64,000 nt of DNA from Bin87 sp963668585 (GCA_963668585.1 OY764869.1:2728001-2792000), one strand, 5' to 3'; positions 8,822 to 17,886 are shown, counted from the first letter of the stretch. The notes: a model not told the origin generated them from the sequence alone. A program made the numbers and translations.

Positions 8822-10197
8822 CCGCCGCCCGGGATGTTCGGATGGCCCCACAGGGGATGGCGGAAAGTGGGCGCCAACGCCGGATTAAGCTGACGCCGTG
8901 AACGGGCGGCCGAACCGCCGTCATGCGGTGTTACGCCGGGCTCCGCCGATGCCTCGTCCGCGGCATCTCTCCTGGCGATGGGGGATTTGGGCGAACGCCG
9001 GCCGGTTAGCCGGTTGAGGTGGCGCGCCAATTCCTCCAGGCTGTGAAGATTGTGGGCGGGCAGGAAGTCGTCGATGTACGGCGCGGCCGCCTGCATTCCC
9101 CTGGTCAGAGGCTCGTAGGTGGGTGAGCCAAGGAGCGGATTGAGCCAGATGAGACGGTGGCAACTGCGTTGGAGCCGGGCCATCTCACGCGCCAGCAGGT
9201 CCGGTTCGCCGCGATCCCAACCGTCGGATATCACGAGCACCACGGCCCCGCCGCGCAATACGCGACGCGCCCACCGGTAATTGAATGCCTTGATGGCTTC
9301 ACCGATACGAGTGCCGCCAGCCCAATCGGGGACGGCGTTGGCGACCTCGGCAACGGCCTGATCTACGCTGCGGTGGGACAGGTGCCTGGTGATACGGGTC
9401 AGTCTGGTCGCAAAGAGGAAGGCTTCCAGGTGTTGGCCGCTGGCGGCGACCGTGTGGACGAAGTGGAGCAGCATCCGCGTGTAGCGTTCCATGGATCCGC
9501 TGACGTCGCAAATGAGGACGAGAGGGCGGGGCTTGGTGGCCCGACGACGACGGGCGATGTCCACCATTTCACCGCCGTAGGACAGGCTCCGGCGCATGGT
9601 GCGGCGCAGATCGATGTCGCTGCCATCGCCCCAGGTCAACCGGCGGGTGCGTCGTCGGCCCAGATCCCAGGCGAGTTCAGCCATCAGCGACCGCGCTGCG
9701 ACAACCTCGGCCGGGGTGAACTCCGAGAAATCACGCTGGCGCAGGACTTCGCGAGCGCTGAATGATCGTTGGAGATCGACCACGGGCGAACGATTTTCGG
9801 CGTCCTCGGAACCGTTGGCGCCGGGTGGGCCATCGGATGTGTCCTCGCGGTGCGGCATGACCCTCGGGGTGCGGTAGCGGCGTTCTTCACCCATGGAACG
9901 CAGGTCCCGCATGCTGCGGCCGTGAGCGGGACGGCGCCAGAAGACCTGAAAGGCCTCGTCGAACACCGGCAGGTCGCTGCGCTTATGCACCAGCAACGCC
10001 CGGGCGGCCAAGCGAAAGTCGTTGCGGTTGCCTCCGATTGGTACGTGCTCGGTGGCTCGCACCAGGTCGAGCATATTGGCCGAACCGACTTCCAGACCCA
10101 GACGGCGCAGCACCTCGCCGAACATCAGGAGATTCGGCAGGATCGCGCCGTCTCCGATGTCGGCTTCGGCGGTGTGGAAGTTGACGTTTGTGGTCAT
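8818..10197 (-). CDS. CoxE-like VWA domain protein
   Basis: A 459-residue protein with an N-terminal helical CoxE-type region (LPNLLMFGEVLRRLGLEVG), a charged linker of variable composition (about 95-145) and a C-terminal von Willebrand A domain. The MIDAS motif DVSGSM is complete at 231-236, with the Thr of AGGTRIGEA near 296 and the Asp of ISDGWDRGE. Proteins of this group work with a MoxR ATPase (CoxD) to mature or insert the metal centre of molybdenum hydroxylases. The ATPase partner is at 13523, separated here by MFS, FAD-oxidoreductase and acidic-protein genes on the same strand. ATG at 10197 has GGAG upstream. Confidence 0.85.
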   Translation of the reverse strand: MTTNVNFHTAEADIGDGAILPNLLMFGEVLRRLGLEVGSANMLDLVRATEHVPIGGNRNDFRLAARALLVHKRSDLPVFDEAFQVFWRRPAHGRSMRDLRSMGEERRYRTPRVMPHREDTSDGPPGANGSEDAENRSPVVDLQRSFSAREVLRQRDFSEFTPAEVVAARSLMAELAWDLGRRRTRRLTWGDGSDIDLRRTMRRSLSYGGEMVDIARRRRATKPRPLVLICDVSGSMERYTRMLLHFVHTVAASGQHLEAFLFATRLTRITRHLSHRSVDQAVAEVANAVPDWAGGTRIGEAIKAFNYRWARRVLRGGAVVLVISDGWDRGEPDLLAREMARLQRSCHRLIWLNPLLGSPTYEPLTRGMQAAAPYIDDFLPAHNLHSLEELARHLNRLTGRRSPKSPIARRDAADEASAEPGVTPHDGGSAARSRRQLNPALAPTFRHPLWGHPNIPGGG

Positions 10198-10289
10198 GAG
10201 GGTATTTCTCCGGGGGCGTGCCGGGATCTCCGGCGAGTACAACTATACCAGCGTTGGAGAGACGTGAGACGCGTTCGGGGCGCCGGCGC

Positions 10290-10421
10290 CAGGGCCATTC
10301 GAATATCCTGGCGAACGCGGCTGTTGGTGCCGTACTGGATTCCTGCTCACCGTCCGGTCGTCCTTCGACAGGCTCAGGATTAGCGGATTACCTCGTCTAT
10401 CGTCAACAATCGAATGGCCTG
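10290..10421 (+). repeat. MITE-like dispersed element, copy D
   Basis: 132 bp, close to the minimal full-length form. Left end CAGGGCCATTCGAATATCC, right end AACAATCGAATGGCCTG. The left hairpin has changed to CGGC/GCCG, keeping pairing; the main hairpin arms are GTCCGGTCGTCCT and AGGATTAGCGGAT. It separates the VWA gene start from the MFS gene end. Confidence 0.8.
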
Positions 10422-10460
10422 ATGCTTGCCGAACATTACGGCAAAGCGACCGGGCCATGT

Positions 10461-11726
10461 CTATGCCGACGGGTTGCTGGGGAAAATGGCGGCGGCGACG
10501 ATGGCCAATGACGTGAGGGCCGCAACGCTCAATACTCCGGTTGACAGCGAACCGCTGGCCTGGGCGATCGCGCCGGCCACCACCGGGCCCCCGCCAAATC
10601 CGACGGCGCTGAAGGTCAGCACCAGGGCGGCGACCACGGAAACCTGCCGAGGCTCAATGTCCCTGAACTCGAAGGGCAGAACCTCCATTGCCGGTACGAA
10701 TACCCACACGAGCCCCAGCCCGGTAAGCGACGCGGCCGCCATCAGGGGACTGCCGGACAGCAAAGCGGCCACTGTGAAGGCGGTGTTGAAAATCGCCGGG
10801 ACCAACACCATAAGCTTGCGGTTGGGGAAGAACCGGAACACTTTGCCGCCCAGCAGACCGCCGGGTATCAGCGCGTAATAGAGAAAGCCGAACAGGATGC
10901 TGCCGCCGGAAATTGCGATGCCTCGTTGCTCCTCCAGCAGCGTGGGCATGAACGTGAGTACGGTGGTCCAGGACGCGGCCAGGCAGAGCATGATACCGCC
11001 GAGGAGCCAGGCCTGGGGGTAAGCAATCAACGCATGAATTGCCGGCACGGTGGGTTCCCGCTGCGTAGACTCCAAGGTTGATGGCGGTTGTGATGCTGGG
11101 CTGTCTTGATGGGATGGTTCGAGACGTTGGGCCTGCGCTTTTGCGGTTAGGATGGCCCAGATTGCCAGTTGGACTGCCAACAGCGCGCCCTGCAGGAAGT
11201 AGGCGAGGCGCCAACTTGCCAGCGCGACGATGATCAGCGGGCTGAACGTGAGGACCGCCGCCATGCCGGCCGAGTGTACGGACAGTCCGACGGACGTTAT
11301 GGTCGAATACTGCCGGCGAGCGGCCCAATGCCTGAGCAGAAGCGGACGAGTCGGAGCCATGGCGGCATGGGTCAGCACGGTGAGAAACCGCGAGGCCAGC
11401 AGGGTCCAAAAGCCGATGGCCAGCCCCTGGGTGAACACCATTGGGGTGATCAGCGCGAGCGCACAGAGGATGCGGCGGTTGGGATCGAACCGCCCGAACA
11501 ACACGCTGAACGGCAGCAGGAACAGGGCGGACGTCCCCCACCACACTCCCTGGAGGATGCCCACCTCCAGATATGAAAGGCCCAGGTCAGCCTGGATAAA
11601 TGGCAGAAAGAGCCCGAAGGCGAATGATGAAAGGACGACGGAAGTGTAGTGCAGCCGGTTGAGGAGGAGAACCGTCCACCCGCGCCTCGATGTTCGGCAT
11701 CCTGGCGCGTTCGGCGACGGGCCCAC
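10461..11726 (-). CDS. MFS transporter
   Basis: A 421-residue major facilitator with about twelve membrane helices. The loop between helices 2 and 3 (LLPFSVLFGRFDPNRR) carries the family-A signature in relaxed form, and there is a long hydrophilic central loop rich in Gln/Ser/Pro (about 200-220). Substrate cannot be read from sequence. The GTG start at 11726 lies 7 bp after the stop of the FAD oxidoreductase gene, which suggests that the carrier and the oxidase are cotranscribed and perhaps handle the same amino-acid-like compound. Confidence 0.85.
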   Translation of the reverse strand: MGPSPNAPGCRTSRRGWTVLLLNRLHYTSVVLSSFAFGLFLPFIQADLGLSYLEVGILQGVWWGTSALFLLPFSVLFGRFDPNRRILCALALITPMVFTQGLAIGFWTLLASRFLTVLTHAAMAPTRPLLLRHWAARRQYSTITSVGLSVHSAGMAAVLTFSPLIIVALASWRLAYFLQGALLAVQLAIWAILTAKAQAQRLEPSHQDSPASQPPSTLESTQREPTVPAIHALIAYPQAWLLGGIMLCLAASWTTVLTFMPTLLEEQRGIAISGGSILFGFLYYALIPGGLLGGKVFRFFPNRKLMVLVPAIFNTAFTVAALLSGSPLMAAASLTGLGLVWVFVPAMEVLPFEFRDIEPRQVSVVAALVLTFSAVGFGGGPVVAGAIAQASGSLSTGVLSVAALTSLAIVAAAIFPSNPSA

Positions 11727-11733
11727 GCTTCAT

Positions 11734-12918
11734 CTACCGATGCTGGGCTCGGGGGTGCGCCATTTCAGCGATTTCTTCGGACGTCATATCCGCGAAGCGT
11801 TCGGGCCGGTACGGGGCCAGCACGGCGTCGGCTCGCGCGTCTTCGCAGACCTCCAACGCCGCCAACTGGCTGAGTACCGGCGCCAGGGTGACGCCGCTGT
11901 GCGTCAGCGCGACGTAAAGGTTGGGCGCTCCCGGAGCGAAGCCGAGGGTCGGGTAGCCATCAAGAGGCATGGGTCGCCAGCCGACCGGGACCGGTATGGC
12001 CTGCGCGTCGGCCAGACCCGGAAGGTACCAGGACGCGCGGGACAGCAGGTCGTCGGCGTGTGCCTGGGTGTCGTCCTCAGCGAGGCTCTCCTGATCTCCC
12101 TCGCCGATCATGAATCGTCCATCGGGGCACTGGCGCATATGGATTTCGCGACGACCATCGCCAAGGGGCGGGGCGTACACGACCGGCACGTTGCCCAGCA
12201 GAGGCGGCAACGGGGTGGTCCGTATGACGACCCCAGGGCTCTGCGCCTGCGGAATCTTCACATCCGCCATGGCGGCGAGGGCGGTGGTGTCGGTGCCACC
12301 GGCGATGACGACGCAGTCGGCGGCTATCCCGCCGGAAGTGGTTTCAACCGAGTTGATTGCGCCGGCCGAGTTGCGAGCGAACCCCAGGACTTCCACGCCC
12401 GTGTGGACGCTGGCCTCAAGTTCCGCAAGGCGTCGCAGGCAGGCATCGACCACCATTTGGGGTTCTACCTGACCTTCATTCTCGCTGTACTCGGCGGCTG
12501 TTACGGGGCCGATGTTGAGGGCCGGCTCCAACTCAGCCAGTTCGGCGGCTGAAACGAGACGGCTGGGATAGCCCCAGGAATGCATCTGAGCAACGCGGGC
12601 TTTCAATTGGTCGGCTGCGGAAGGGTCGGTTTCCCAGGAGACTTTGCCGCCCCAACGGAGGCCGACGTCGTCCTGCAGGGCGTCCGCGAACCGGGGCCAC
12701 ATTTCCAACGAGCGCCGGTTGAGGTTATGGTAACCCACCGGTTCCTTTGCACCCGCATTGATCCAGGCGAAGCTGTGGCTGGAAGCGCCGCTGCCGGGCT
12801 CGGCTTTGTCAACCAGCGTGACGCGCAGGCCGCGACGGGCGATGCGCCAGGCGATAGAGGCGCCGACGATTCCGGCGCCGATAACCACAACGTGCCGCGA
12901 GTTTTGATTAGCGGTCAT
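11734..12918 (-). CDS. FAD-dependent oxidoreductase, DAO family (glycine oxidase/DadA-like)
   Basis: A 394-residue flavoprotein. The Rossmann motif VVVIGAGIVGASIAWRIARRG is at about residues 10-30, with the second FAD contact CVVIAGG near 205-211 and the terminal GYPTLGFAPGAPNLYVALTHSGVTLAP segment, typical of the D-amino-acid oxidase/sarcosine oxidase group. It probably oxidises a secondary or D-amino acid to the imine. Its start overlaps the end of the acidic-protein gene by 11 bp and it runs into the MFS gene, so it is in the middle of the MoxR-VWA run. Confidence 0.88.
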   Translation of the reverse strand: MTANQNSRHVVVIGAGIVGASIAWRIARRGLRVTLVDKAEPGSGASSHSFAWINAGAKEPVGYHNLNRRSLEMWPRFADALQDDVGLRWGGKVSWETDPSAADQLKARVAQMHSWGYPSRLVSAAELAELEPALNIGPVTAAEYSENEGQVEPQMVVDACLRRLAELEASVHTGVEVLGFARNSAGAINSVETTSGGIAADCVVIAGGTDTTALAAMADVKIPQAQSPGVVIRTTPLPPLLGNVPVVYAPPLGDGRREIHMRQCPDGRFMIGEGDQESLAEDDTQAHADDLLSRASWYLPGLADAQAIPVPVGWRPMPLDGYPTLGFAPGAPNLYVALTHSGVTLAPVLSQLAALEVCEDARADAVLAPYRPERFADMTSEEIAEMAHPRAQHR

Positions 12919-13450
12919 TCAGGTCTCCATCGAAGTTGTCGTCAAAATTGGACATGCCGAGTTGGGAAGCCAACTCATCGAAGTCAATGTCGTCCATGTC
13001 CAGGTCGTCCATGCCTTCCGGATCCAGGACATCGAGCATCAGGTGGTCGGCGAGCATCTTGATAACCATCAGTGGCGCCGCCGCCGCTTCGTAGTCCATC
13101 TTGTTGTCGATGATGTCCCTCAAAATCGGACGGGTGGCAACCAACTGGAGCATTGCCACGCCAACGATGGTGGCCTCTTCGGTGGGATCGTCAGAGGCCA
13201 GGACGTCCAGGGCAACCATCGCCATCATGGCGTCTTCGTCGCCGTCGTCAGCGAGGTCCGATATTTTTTCGGCGATTCTTTCGGGGACGTCGCCGAAGTC
13301 ATGCTCTTCCGGGTCACTGGTAGAACAGACGAAATAGAGCATCAAAAGTTCGGAGGCGCTGCGGTCGTCGTTGGCGAGGATGTCCGAAACGACCTCAGGG
13401 TCCAGGGATGCGCCTGAGTCCAGGTCGAACGAATTCAGAAAGCGGTCCAA
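12908..13450 (-). CDS. Acidic hypothetical protein
   Basis: A 180-residue, very acidic and Asp-rich protein. Its middle is helical and Ala/Met-rich (DAMMAMVALDVLASDDPTEE) and the C-terminus is a run of Asp-Asp motifs (DDLDMDDIDFDELASQLGM). No signal peptide or membrane helix. I do not recognise the family. It overlaps the FAD oxidoreductase start by 11 bp and follows the MoxR gene by 72 bp, so it belongs to the same transcription unit. The position between MoxR and VWA genes makes a role as adaptor or substrate of that chaperone pair conceivable, but this is a guess. Confidence 0.65.
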   Translation of the reverse strand: MDRFLNSFDLDSGASLDPEVVSDILANDDRSASELLMLYFVCSTSDPEEHDFGDVPERIAEKISDLADDGDEDAMMAMVALDVLASDDPTEEATIVGVAMLQLVATRPILRDIIDNKMDYEAAAAPLMVIKMLADHLMLDVLDPEGMDDLDMDDIDFDELASQLGMSNFDDNFDGDLNDR

Positions 13451-13522
13451 TCTTCACACCTCGAGTATTCTGGAGTTTCTGGCGGGTGATAACCGGGCAA
13501 GGAGCGCGGGATCCCTGGCGGG

Positions 13523-14491
13523 CTATCCTCGGCGACCACCGCGTCGGGGGCCGCGGTTCTGAGAGCGTTCCAGGAGCGCGCGAACCGGTTCTCCCCGGAC
13601 CGCTTCGATGTCGTCCTGGTATTTGAGCATGATGCCCAATGTGTCGTCGATGACCTCGGGTTCCAACTGGCGCATGTTGAGCGCCATGAGGGCAGAGGTC
13701 CAGTCCAGAGTCTCGGAAACGCCGGGAATCTTGTACAGTTCAGTGTCCCGCAATTCCTGGATGAAGGAAGTGACCTGCTGCGCCAACTGGCGGGGCGCGT
13801 CCGGCAACCGCGTGGTGACGATCTGCAATTCCTTCTGATAGTCGGGGTAGTCAACCCAATAGTAGAGGCAGCGGCGTTTGAGGGCGTCGTGGACCTCCCG
13901 AGTGCGGTTGGATGTGATGACGACTACGGGAGGATGCGTGGCATGGAAGGTCCGAAGTTCAGGGATGGTTATCTGATAGTCGGCGAGCAACTCCAGCAGA
14001 AAACCTTCAAACTCCTCGTCGGCGCGGTCAAGTTCGTCAATCAAGAGCACTGGCGAACGGTCGCGGGACTCGTCGATGGCCTCCAGCAATGGACGCTTGA
14101 TGAGGAACTCGGGGCTGAAAAGGTCAACGGCGGCATTGGCGGAGGCGTCTGCGCCGTCTCGACGCGCTTCCATCAGGCGGATTTCCAGCAGTTGGCGGGT
14201 GTGGTTCCACTCGTACACCGCATGGTTGATGTCCAGGCCTTCGTAACATTGCAGGCGGATCAGATCGGTGTGCAAACCGGCCGCCAGGGCGCGGGCGATT
14301 TCCGTCTTGCCGACGCCTGCCTCACCTTCAAGGAACAACGGGCGTTGCAGTTTGAGGGCCAGGAAAATGGCGATGGCGAGGCCGCGGTCGGTGATGTAGG
14401 CCTGGTCGCGCAGGATGGCCTGGACGTCCTCAACCGAATCGGGCTGGGACATCGGGGTGGCATGCGCCTGGTCAGGGTGAGCAGCAGTCAA
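13523..14491 (-). CDS. MoxR-family AAA+ ATPase (CoxD-like)
   Basis: About 322 residues, one AAA+ module with Walker A GEAGVGKTE, Walker B LLIDELDRADEEF, sensor 1 VVVITSNRTREVHDALKRRC and the C-terminal lid. Closest to the CoxD group that, with a CoxE-type VWA protein, activates molybdenum hydroxylases such as CO dehydrogenase. TTG at 14491 is favoured because GGGAG lies 8 bp upstream; another TTG at 14512 gives 7 more residues and a later ATG at 14452 lacks a ribosome-binding site. The C-terminus is Arg/Gly-rich (NRGPRRGGRRG). A TACAAT box lies at 14533-14528. Confidence 0.9.
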   Translation of the reverse strand: MTAAHPDQAHATPMSQPDSVEDVQAILRDQAYITDRGLAIAIFLALKLQRPLFLEGEAGVGKTEIARALAAGLHTDLIRLQCYEGLDINHAVYEWNHTRQLLEIRLMEARRDGADASANAAVDLFSPEFLIKRPLLEAIDESRDRSPVLLIDELDRADEEFEGFLLELLADYQITIPELRTFHATHPPVVVITSNRTREVHDALKRRCLYYWVDYPDYQKELQIVTTRLPDAPRQLAQQVTSFIQELRDTELYKIPGVSETLDWTSALMALNMRQLEPEVIDDTLGIMLKYQDDIEAVRGEPVRALLERSQNRGPRRGGRRG

Positions 14492-14555
14492 CGGAATACT
14501 CCCATGGGACAATTTGCGCCGCCGCCCATTGTATCCTATCGGCCATGACCTGCGT

Positions 14556-15194
14556 TCAGGCCAGCCAGTCCCGAGCGAATCCGCGCACCAACTCCCGGAG
14601 CGTTTGCCAGTGGTCGCCGAGGCTGGCGCGTTCGGCTTCGGTCAACCGGTCGTAGGTGCGTCCAAACTCGGGGAAGAACCAGAGAGGAAAGACCCAGAAG
14701 CCGTCGCCCCCGGTGGGATCGCCGGCGTCGTTCATGTCTTCGATGATCAGGCCGGTGGCGCCGCGCACTTCCCAGGAAGCGATGGCGCGACCGCTTTCGG
14801 CGATGGCCAATCCCTCAACGAAGGCGGCGTTGCGGTCGTTGTCAGTGTACGGCTGCATGAGTTCCAGGAGTCGGCGCTGGCGTTCGGTGTCATCGGCGGC
14901 CGGGCCGGCGAAACGACGGGTGAAGTGGCTTTCCCAGTTTGCTCCCAGGGCCGGCACCATCAGACCGCCATCGGTGGCTAGGGCGGGCAAGCCGCTGGCC
15001 CGGGACCATGCTTCGGCCTTGGTCCTGGCAATCAATTCGTGGGTGGCATCGGATTCGTCCGGCGATGCGCCGATGCCCAACTCCGCGGGAGTTACGGTTT
15101 TGACCGGGAGACCGTCAACAAGCCAACGCAGCATCCGTTGCTTGTCCGCGTTGCCGGTGGCGAGCAGGATGGAGGCCGGTTGCGGAGATGCCAT
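14556..15194 (-). CDS. RdgB/HAM1-type non-canonical purine NTP pyrophosphatase
   Basis: A 212-residue protein starting with the family signature ILLATGNADKQRML (residues 8-21) and containing the substrate loop LATDGGLMVPALG. It should hydrolyse ITP, XTP or dITP to monophosphates and so keep deaminated purines out of nucleic acids. Some positions differ from canonical RdgB (usual SGL is replaced by GGL near 80), so specificity may have drifted. ATG at 15194 overlaps the stop of the upstream gene (TGATG), which implies translational coupling. Confidence 0.78.
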   Translation of the reverse strand: MASPQPASILLATGNADKQRMLRWLVDGLPVKTVTPAELGIGASPDESDATHELIARTKAEAWSRASGLPALATDGGLMVPALGANWESHFTRRFAGPAADDTERQRRLLELMQPYTDNDRNAAFVEGLAIAESGRAIASWEVRGATGLIIEDMNDAGDPTGGDGFWVFPLWFFPEFGRTYDRLTEAERASLGDHWQTLRELVRGFARDWLA

Positions 15195-15592
15195 CAATCC
15201 TGACGGAGGCCGACATTGATGGGCAGGCGGGCGACCTCGTTGCCGTCTATGACGACGTGAAACGCGTGAGGGCCCGCCGACTGGAAGGTGACGTTGTTGA
15301 CCTCGGCAATAATGCGGGTTTTGGAATCGACCACGCCTCTCCGTTGGGAGAAGGTGATTCCCTGGGCGATGGGGTCTATGGTATCGGCGGCGTCCGGGTC
15401 CAGCAGACGGATGCTCATGCGCTTGTCGCCGGCTTCCGCCGTTGAGTACCTGACCACGCAAACGATGATGAAGCGCGGATGAGTAAACGGCACCGAGTCG
15501 CCCTGAACGCTGTCGATGCCAATGCCCAACGCGTGCAGTTTGCCGCGGTCATCGGTTGCGGAATCGCAGAGGAAAGCCAGTTCGGTGTTCAA
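15194..15592 (-). CDS. DUF6941-like protein
   Basis: A 132-residue all-beta protein. The opening TELAFLCDSATDDRGKLHALGIGIDSV and the closing PHAFHVVIDGNEVARLPINV match the pattern I associate with DUF6941, a small domain of unknown role often found as a lone cytosolic protein. It is coupled to the RdgB-like gene by a one-base stop/start overlap and lies 15 bp after the MFS gene at 15608, all on the minus strand. A distant relative may be present at 25206. The family name is from memory; a profile search would settle it. Confidence 0.55.
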   Translation of the reverse strand: MNTELAFLCDSATDDRGKLHALGIGIDSVQGDSVPFTHPRFIIVCVVRYSTAEAGDKRMSIRLLDPDAADTIDPIAQGITFSQRRGVVDSKTRIIAEVNNVTFQSAGPHAFHVVIDGNEVARLPINVGLRQD

Positions 15593-15607
15593 TGCCGTTC
15601 GCTCCCG

Positions 15608-17014
15608 TTAATTGCCGTCCCCTGCGCCACCGACGTTGCCGAACGCCACGCCCGTTGCCGCCGCGGCCGGCGGCGCGATTGACGGGGCAAACCCCGGTGT
15701 CCTTGCTTCGGGAGGCAGTTGATTCTCCCAGTCCGGGATGAGTTCGCGCTTGGTGGTTTCCAGGGTGAGGATGATCAGCACACCAATGCTGCTGAAGGCC
15801 ATGGACAGGACGAACGCGGGGCCGTAACCGATGAACTGGATGATGATGCCGGCAGCTACGGTCGAGATGCAATGGCCCATCATGGCGCCGGAGATCTGCA
15901 GTCCATACACGGAAGCGACCGGGCCGGTGCCGAAGTATTGGCGGTTGACCACGGGGTATGCGGACATTTCGCCGCCAAAGCCGAGTCCGAACACCGCGCC
16001 GAAGAGATAGAAGACCCAAACGTCCTGGGCGAAGAACAGAATCACCACGGACAACGCCTGAATCGCCAGGGCGGTTGCCATGATGGGCTTGCCGCCGATG
16101 CGCTCCGTGATGATGGGAACGGCGAAGCGTCCGGAGATGCTGAAAATCTGTACCAGGGTCAGGATGATCGCGCCGGTGGTGAAGTCGATTCCTCGGTGAA
16201 CTGCAAAGTCCACGACGAAAATGAGGACGATGCCGTGCCCGGCGCAACCCAGGCCGTGAATCACCGGAAGATTCCAGAAGGCGCGCGTGTGTCGCATCTG
16301 CCGCTGAAACTCCTTCAGGCGGAGCTTGGCGGCTTCGGGGCTGAACGCAGCGGTGGGCCGGTCGTTGGGGGATGCGCCGTAGGCCTGGACGCCTTTTTCA
16401 GCGGGCTGGTTGCGGTAGAACGGCACCAGGGCAAGCGTGACGCCGCCGCCGACCGCGCCGATGATGACGAAAGTCGTGGTCCATCCGAAGGACTGCAGGA
16501 GCATGGAGTACACCGGGGCCAACAGCGCGGCGCCGAGGCCTCCCGCTGCCCACATGAGGCCGATGCCCAAGCCCAGCCGACGACGGAACCAGGGGTTGAT
16601 GGCCGCCATCAACGGGACGATGGTGATGGAGGACGTGAGCGCCAACATCACGCTGTACACCAGGAAAAATTGCCACACCTGGGTGATGAATCCGATCAGG
16701 ATCATACTGGTACCGAACAACAATCCACCGGCAACCAGCAACTTCCTTGCGCCGAGAATGTCTCCGAACCGCCCGCTGATGGGGGAAGTCAAAGAGCCGA
16801 CCAGATAATAACCGGCCAGCGCTGCGCCGATGATCCCTGCTGACCAACCGAACCGGCCACCTTCTTCCAGCGGGGCTCGCAACTCCGGCACCATGATGCC
16901 AGCGGACATGGAGATGGATTGGCCGAAAATCTGGACGATGGCGAGTATGCCCAAAATGACCCAGGCATAATGAAAACCGCCGGATGGCCGGCGTGTGGAC
17001 GAGGTGATGGACAT
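15608..17014 (-). CDS. MFS transporter, OFA/monocarboxylate-like
   Basis: A 468-residue carrier with twelve membrane helices. The first half has the YAWVILGILAIVQIFGQSIS start and FGDILGARKLLVAGG loop that mark the oxalate/formate and monocarboxylate porter group. A long central loop (about 220-260) and a Pro/Ala/Gly-rich tail follow. It probably moves a small carboxylate across the cytoplasmic membrane. Substrate is not determined. It precedes the DUF6941-like and RdgB genes in the same direction. Confidence 0.85.
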   Translation of the reverse strand: MSITSSTRRPSGGFHYAWVILGILAIVQIFGQSISMSAGIMVPELRAPLEEGGRFGWSAGIIGAALAGYYLVGSLTSPISGRFGDILGARKLLVAGGLLFGTSMILIGFITQVWQFFLVYSVMLALTSSITIVPLMAAINPWFRRRLGLGIGLMWAAGGLGAALLAPVYSMLLQSFGWTTTFVIIGAVGGGVTLALVPFYRNQPAEKGVQAYGASPNDRPTAAFSPEAAKLRLKEFQRQMRHTRAFWNLPVIHGLGCAGHGIVLIFVVDFAVHRGIDFTTGAIILTLVQIFSISGRFAVPIITERIGGKPIMATALAIQALSVVILFFAQDVWVFYLFGAVFGLGFGGEMSAYPVVNRQYFGTGPVASVYGLQISGAMMGHCISTVAAGIIIQFIGYGPAFVLSMAFSSIGVLIILTLETTKRELIPDWENQLPPEARTPGFAPSIAPPAAAATGVAFGNVGGAGDGN

Positions 17015-17051
17015 ATACGGGATTGCCTCCCAGGGATGATGTCAGGGTTGG

Positions 17052-17366
17052 CTAGTGGAGCGGACAGGCGCCCAGCAGGGCTTTGCCCCACCAGGTTTCG
17101 GTGGCGCCGGCTCCGTTGGCTGAAGCGGTGGCCAGACGCGGCACGCTGTTGGGATCGCCGGTCGCGGTGGCCGCAGCCGATTGGATGGACTGGGACGATA
17201 CGTTTCCGCTGAAACCGGCGGTTGCGCCGGTGAGCAGATCGGATACGCCGGCTTCGCCGCTGGCGGACACGGCCCAGGCTCCGAAGAAGATAATTAACAT
17301 GAGCGACACGACCATCGCACCGACCGAGGTGGCGATAGCGGCGTGTCTCCTGACGTTACCAACCAT
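17052..17366 (-). CDS. Small exported or membrane-anchored hypothetical protein
   Basis: A 104-residue protein with a basic N-terminus (VGNVRRHAA) and one strong hydrophobic segment (about 14-36) that could be a signal anchor or signal peptide cleaved after AVSASG. The rest is Ser/Ala/Gly/Thr-rich and low in complexity. I do not recognise a family. It lies 37 bp before the MFS gene on the same strand. A TACAAT box is visible on the minus strand at 17381-17376, only about 10 bp before the ATG, so if used the transcript would be nearly leaderless. Confidence 0.5.
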   Translation of the reverse strand: MVGNVRRHAAIATSVGAMVVSLMLIIFFGAWAVSASGEAGVSDLLTGATAGFSGNVSSQSIQSAAATATGDPNSVPRLATASANGAGATETWWGKALLGACPLH

Positions 17367-17724
17367 AGCGATGACATTGTACTACCGCGTGGGCATCGCC
17401 GCCACGTTTTGCGTTGTCGCGGCTGTGATTTTCGACGGGTTTGAGCCTGCTTCCATGCTCATGCGAACCCAGTCTTTGTAGTTTGTCAGAATCGGGATTT
17501 TCATGATTCGCGGATTGGCCGGATTGAGTCCATTTGAGGCGGAGAGTTCCTGATCCTGATGATCGATAAGTTCAGGCAATCCTAATTCTTACGTTTACCT
17601 GCCACCAAACTGGGTACGCCTGGGGCTTCCGTGGGATTGACGACGGATAGACTGGCCGGGCTGGGACGACCTGCGATGAAACCGGGCATGCGCCGCGCTT
17701 CACCATCAGCGGCGTTCAATTGCC
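17367..17724. other. Gene-free stretch
   Basis: About 360 bp with no convincing reading frame. The segment 17485-17530 (GTCAGAATCGGGATTTTCAT and on) resembles a decayed copy of the AGGATT-type repeats common in environmental bacterial genomes; its first 12 bases recur at 55915. Otherwise I see nothing in it. Confidence 0.4.
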
Positions 17725-17839
17725 TGCACATAGAGAGATGCGGCGGTGTTGACGTTGCTTCGGTCACCGTCCGCTCGTTCTTCGACAGGCTCAGGATGGG
17801 CGGACTACCGCGTCTATTGTCAATAATCGAACGACCCTG
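17725..17839 (+). repeat. MITE-like dispersed element, copy E (alternative left arm)
   Basis: 115 bp. The right half is standard: main hairpin GTCCGCTCGTTCTTC...AGGATGGGCGGAC and right end ATAATCGAACGACCCTG. The left half is different: TGCACATAGAGAGATGCGGC followed by GGTGTTGACGTTGCTTC, which matches copy I but not the other copies. The usual left inverted repeat is absent. Confidence 0.7.
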
Positions 17840-17857
17840 CCTGGCTTCTCCATCCGG

Positions 17858-17886
17858 TTGACCCTGCCAGAAAGGCGTTTTACACT
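17858..17886 (+). promoter_or_regulatory. Promoter upstream of the aquaporin gene
   Basis: TTGACC at 17858-17863, a 17-bp spacer and TACACT at 17881-17886. Predicted start of transcription near 17893, leading into a structured leader that ends in an intrinsic terminator. Confidence 0.6.

Noticed and set aside
10218..10511. Short frames through the dispersed repeats with conserved peptides such as FDRLRMSGL
   Set aside because: The conservation is that of the DNA repeat, occurs in several frames and has no ribosome-binding sites; not a protein family.
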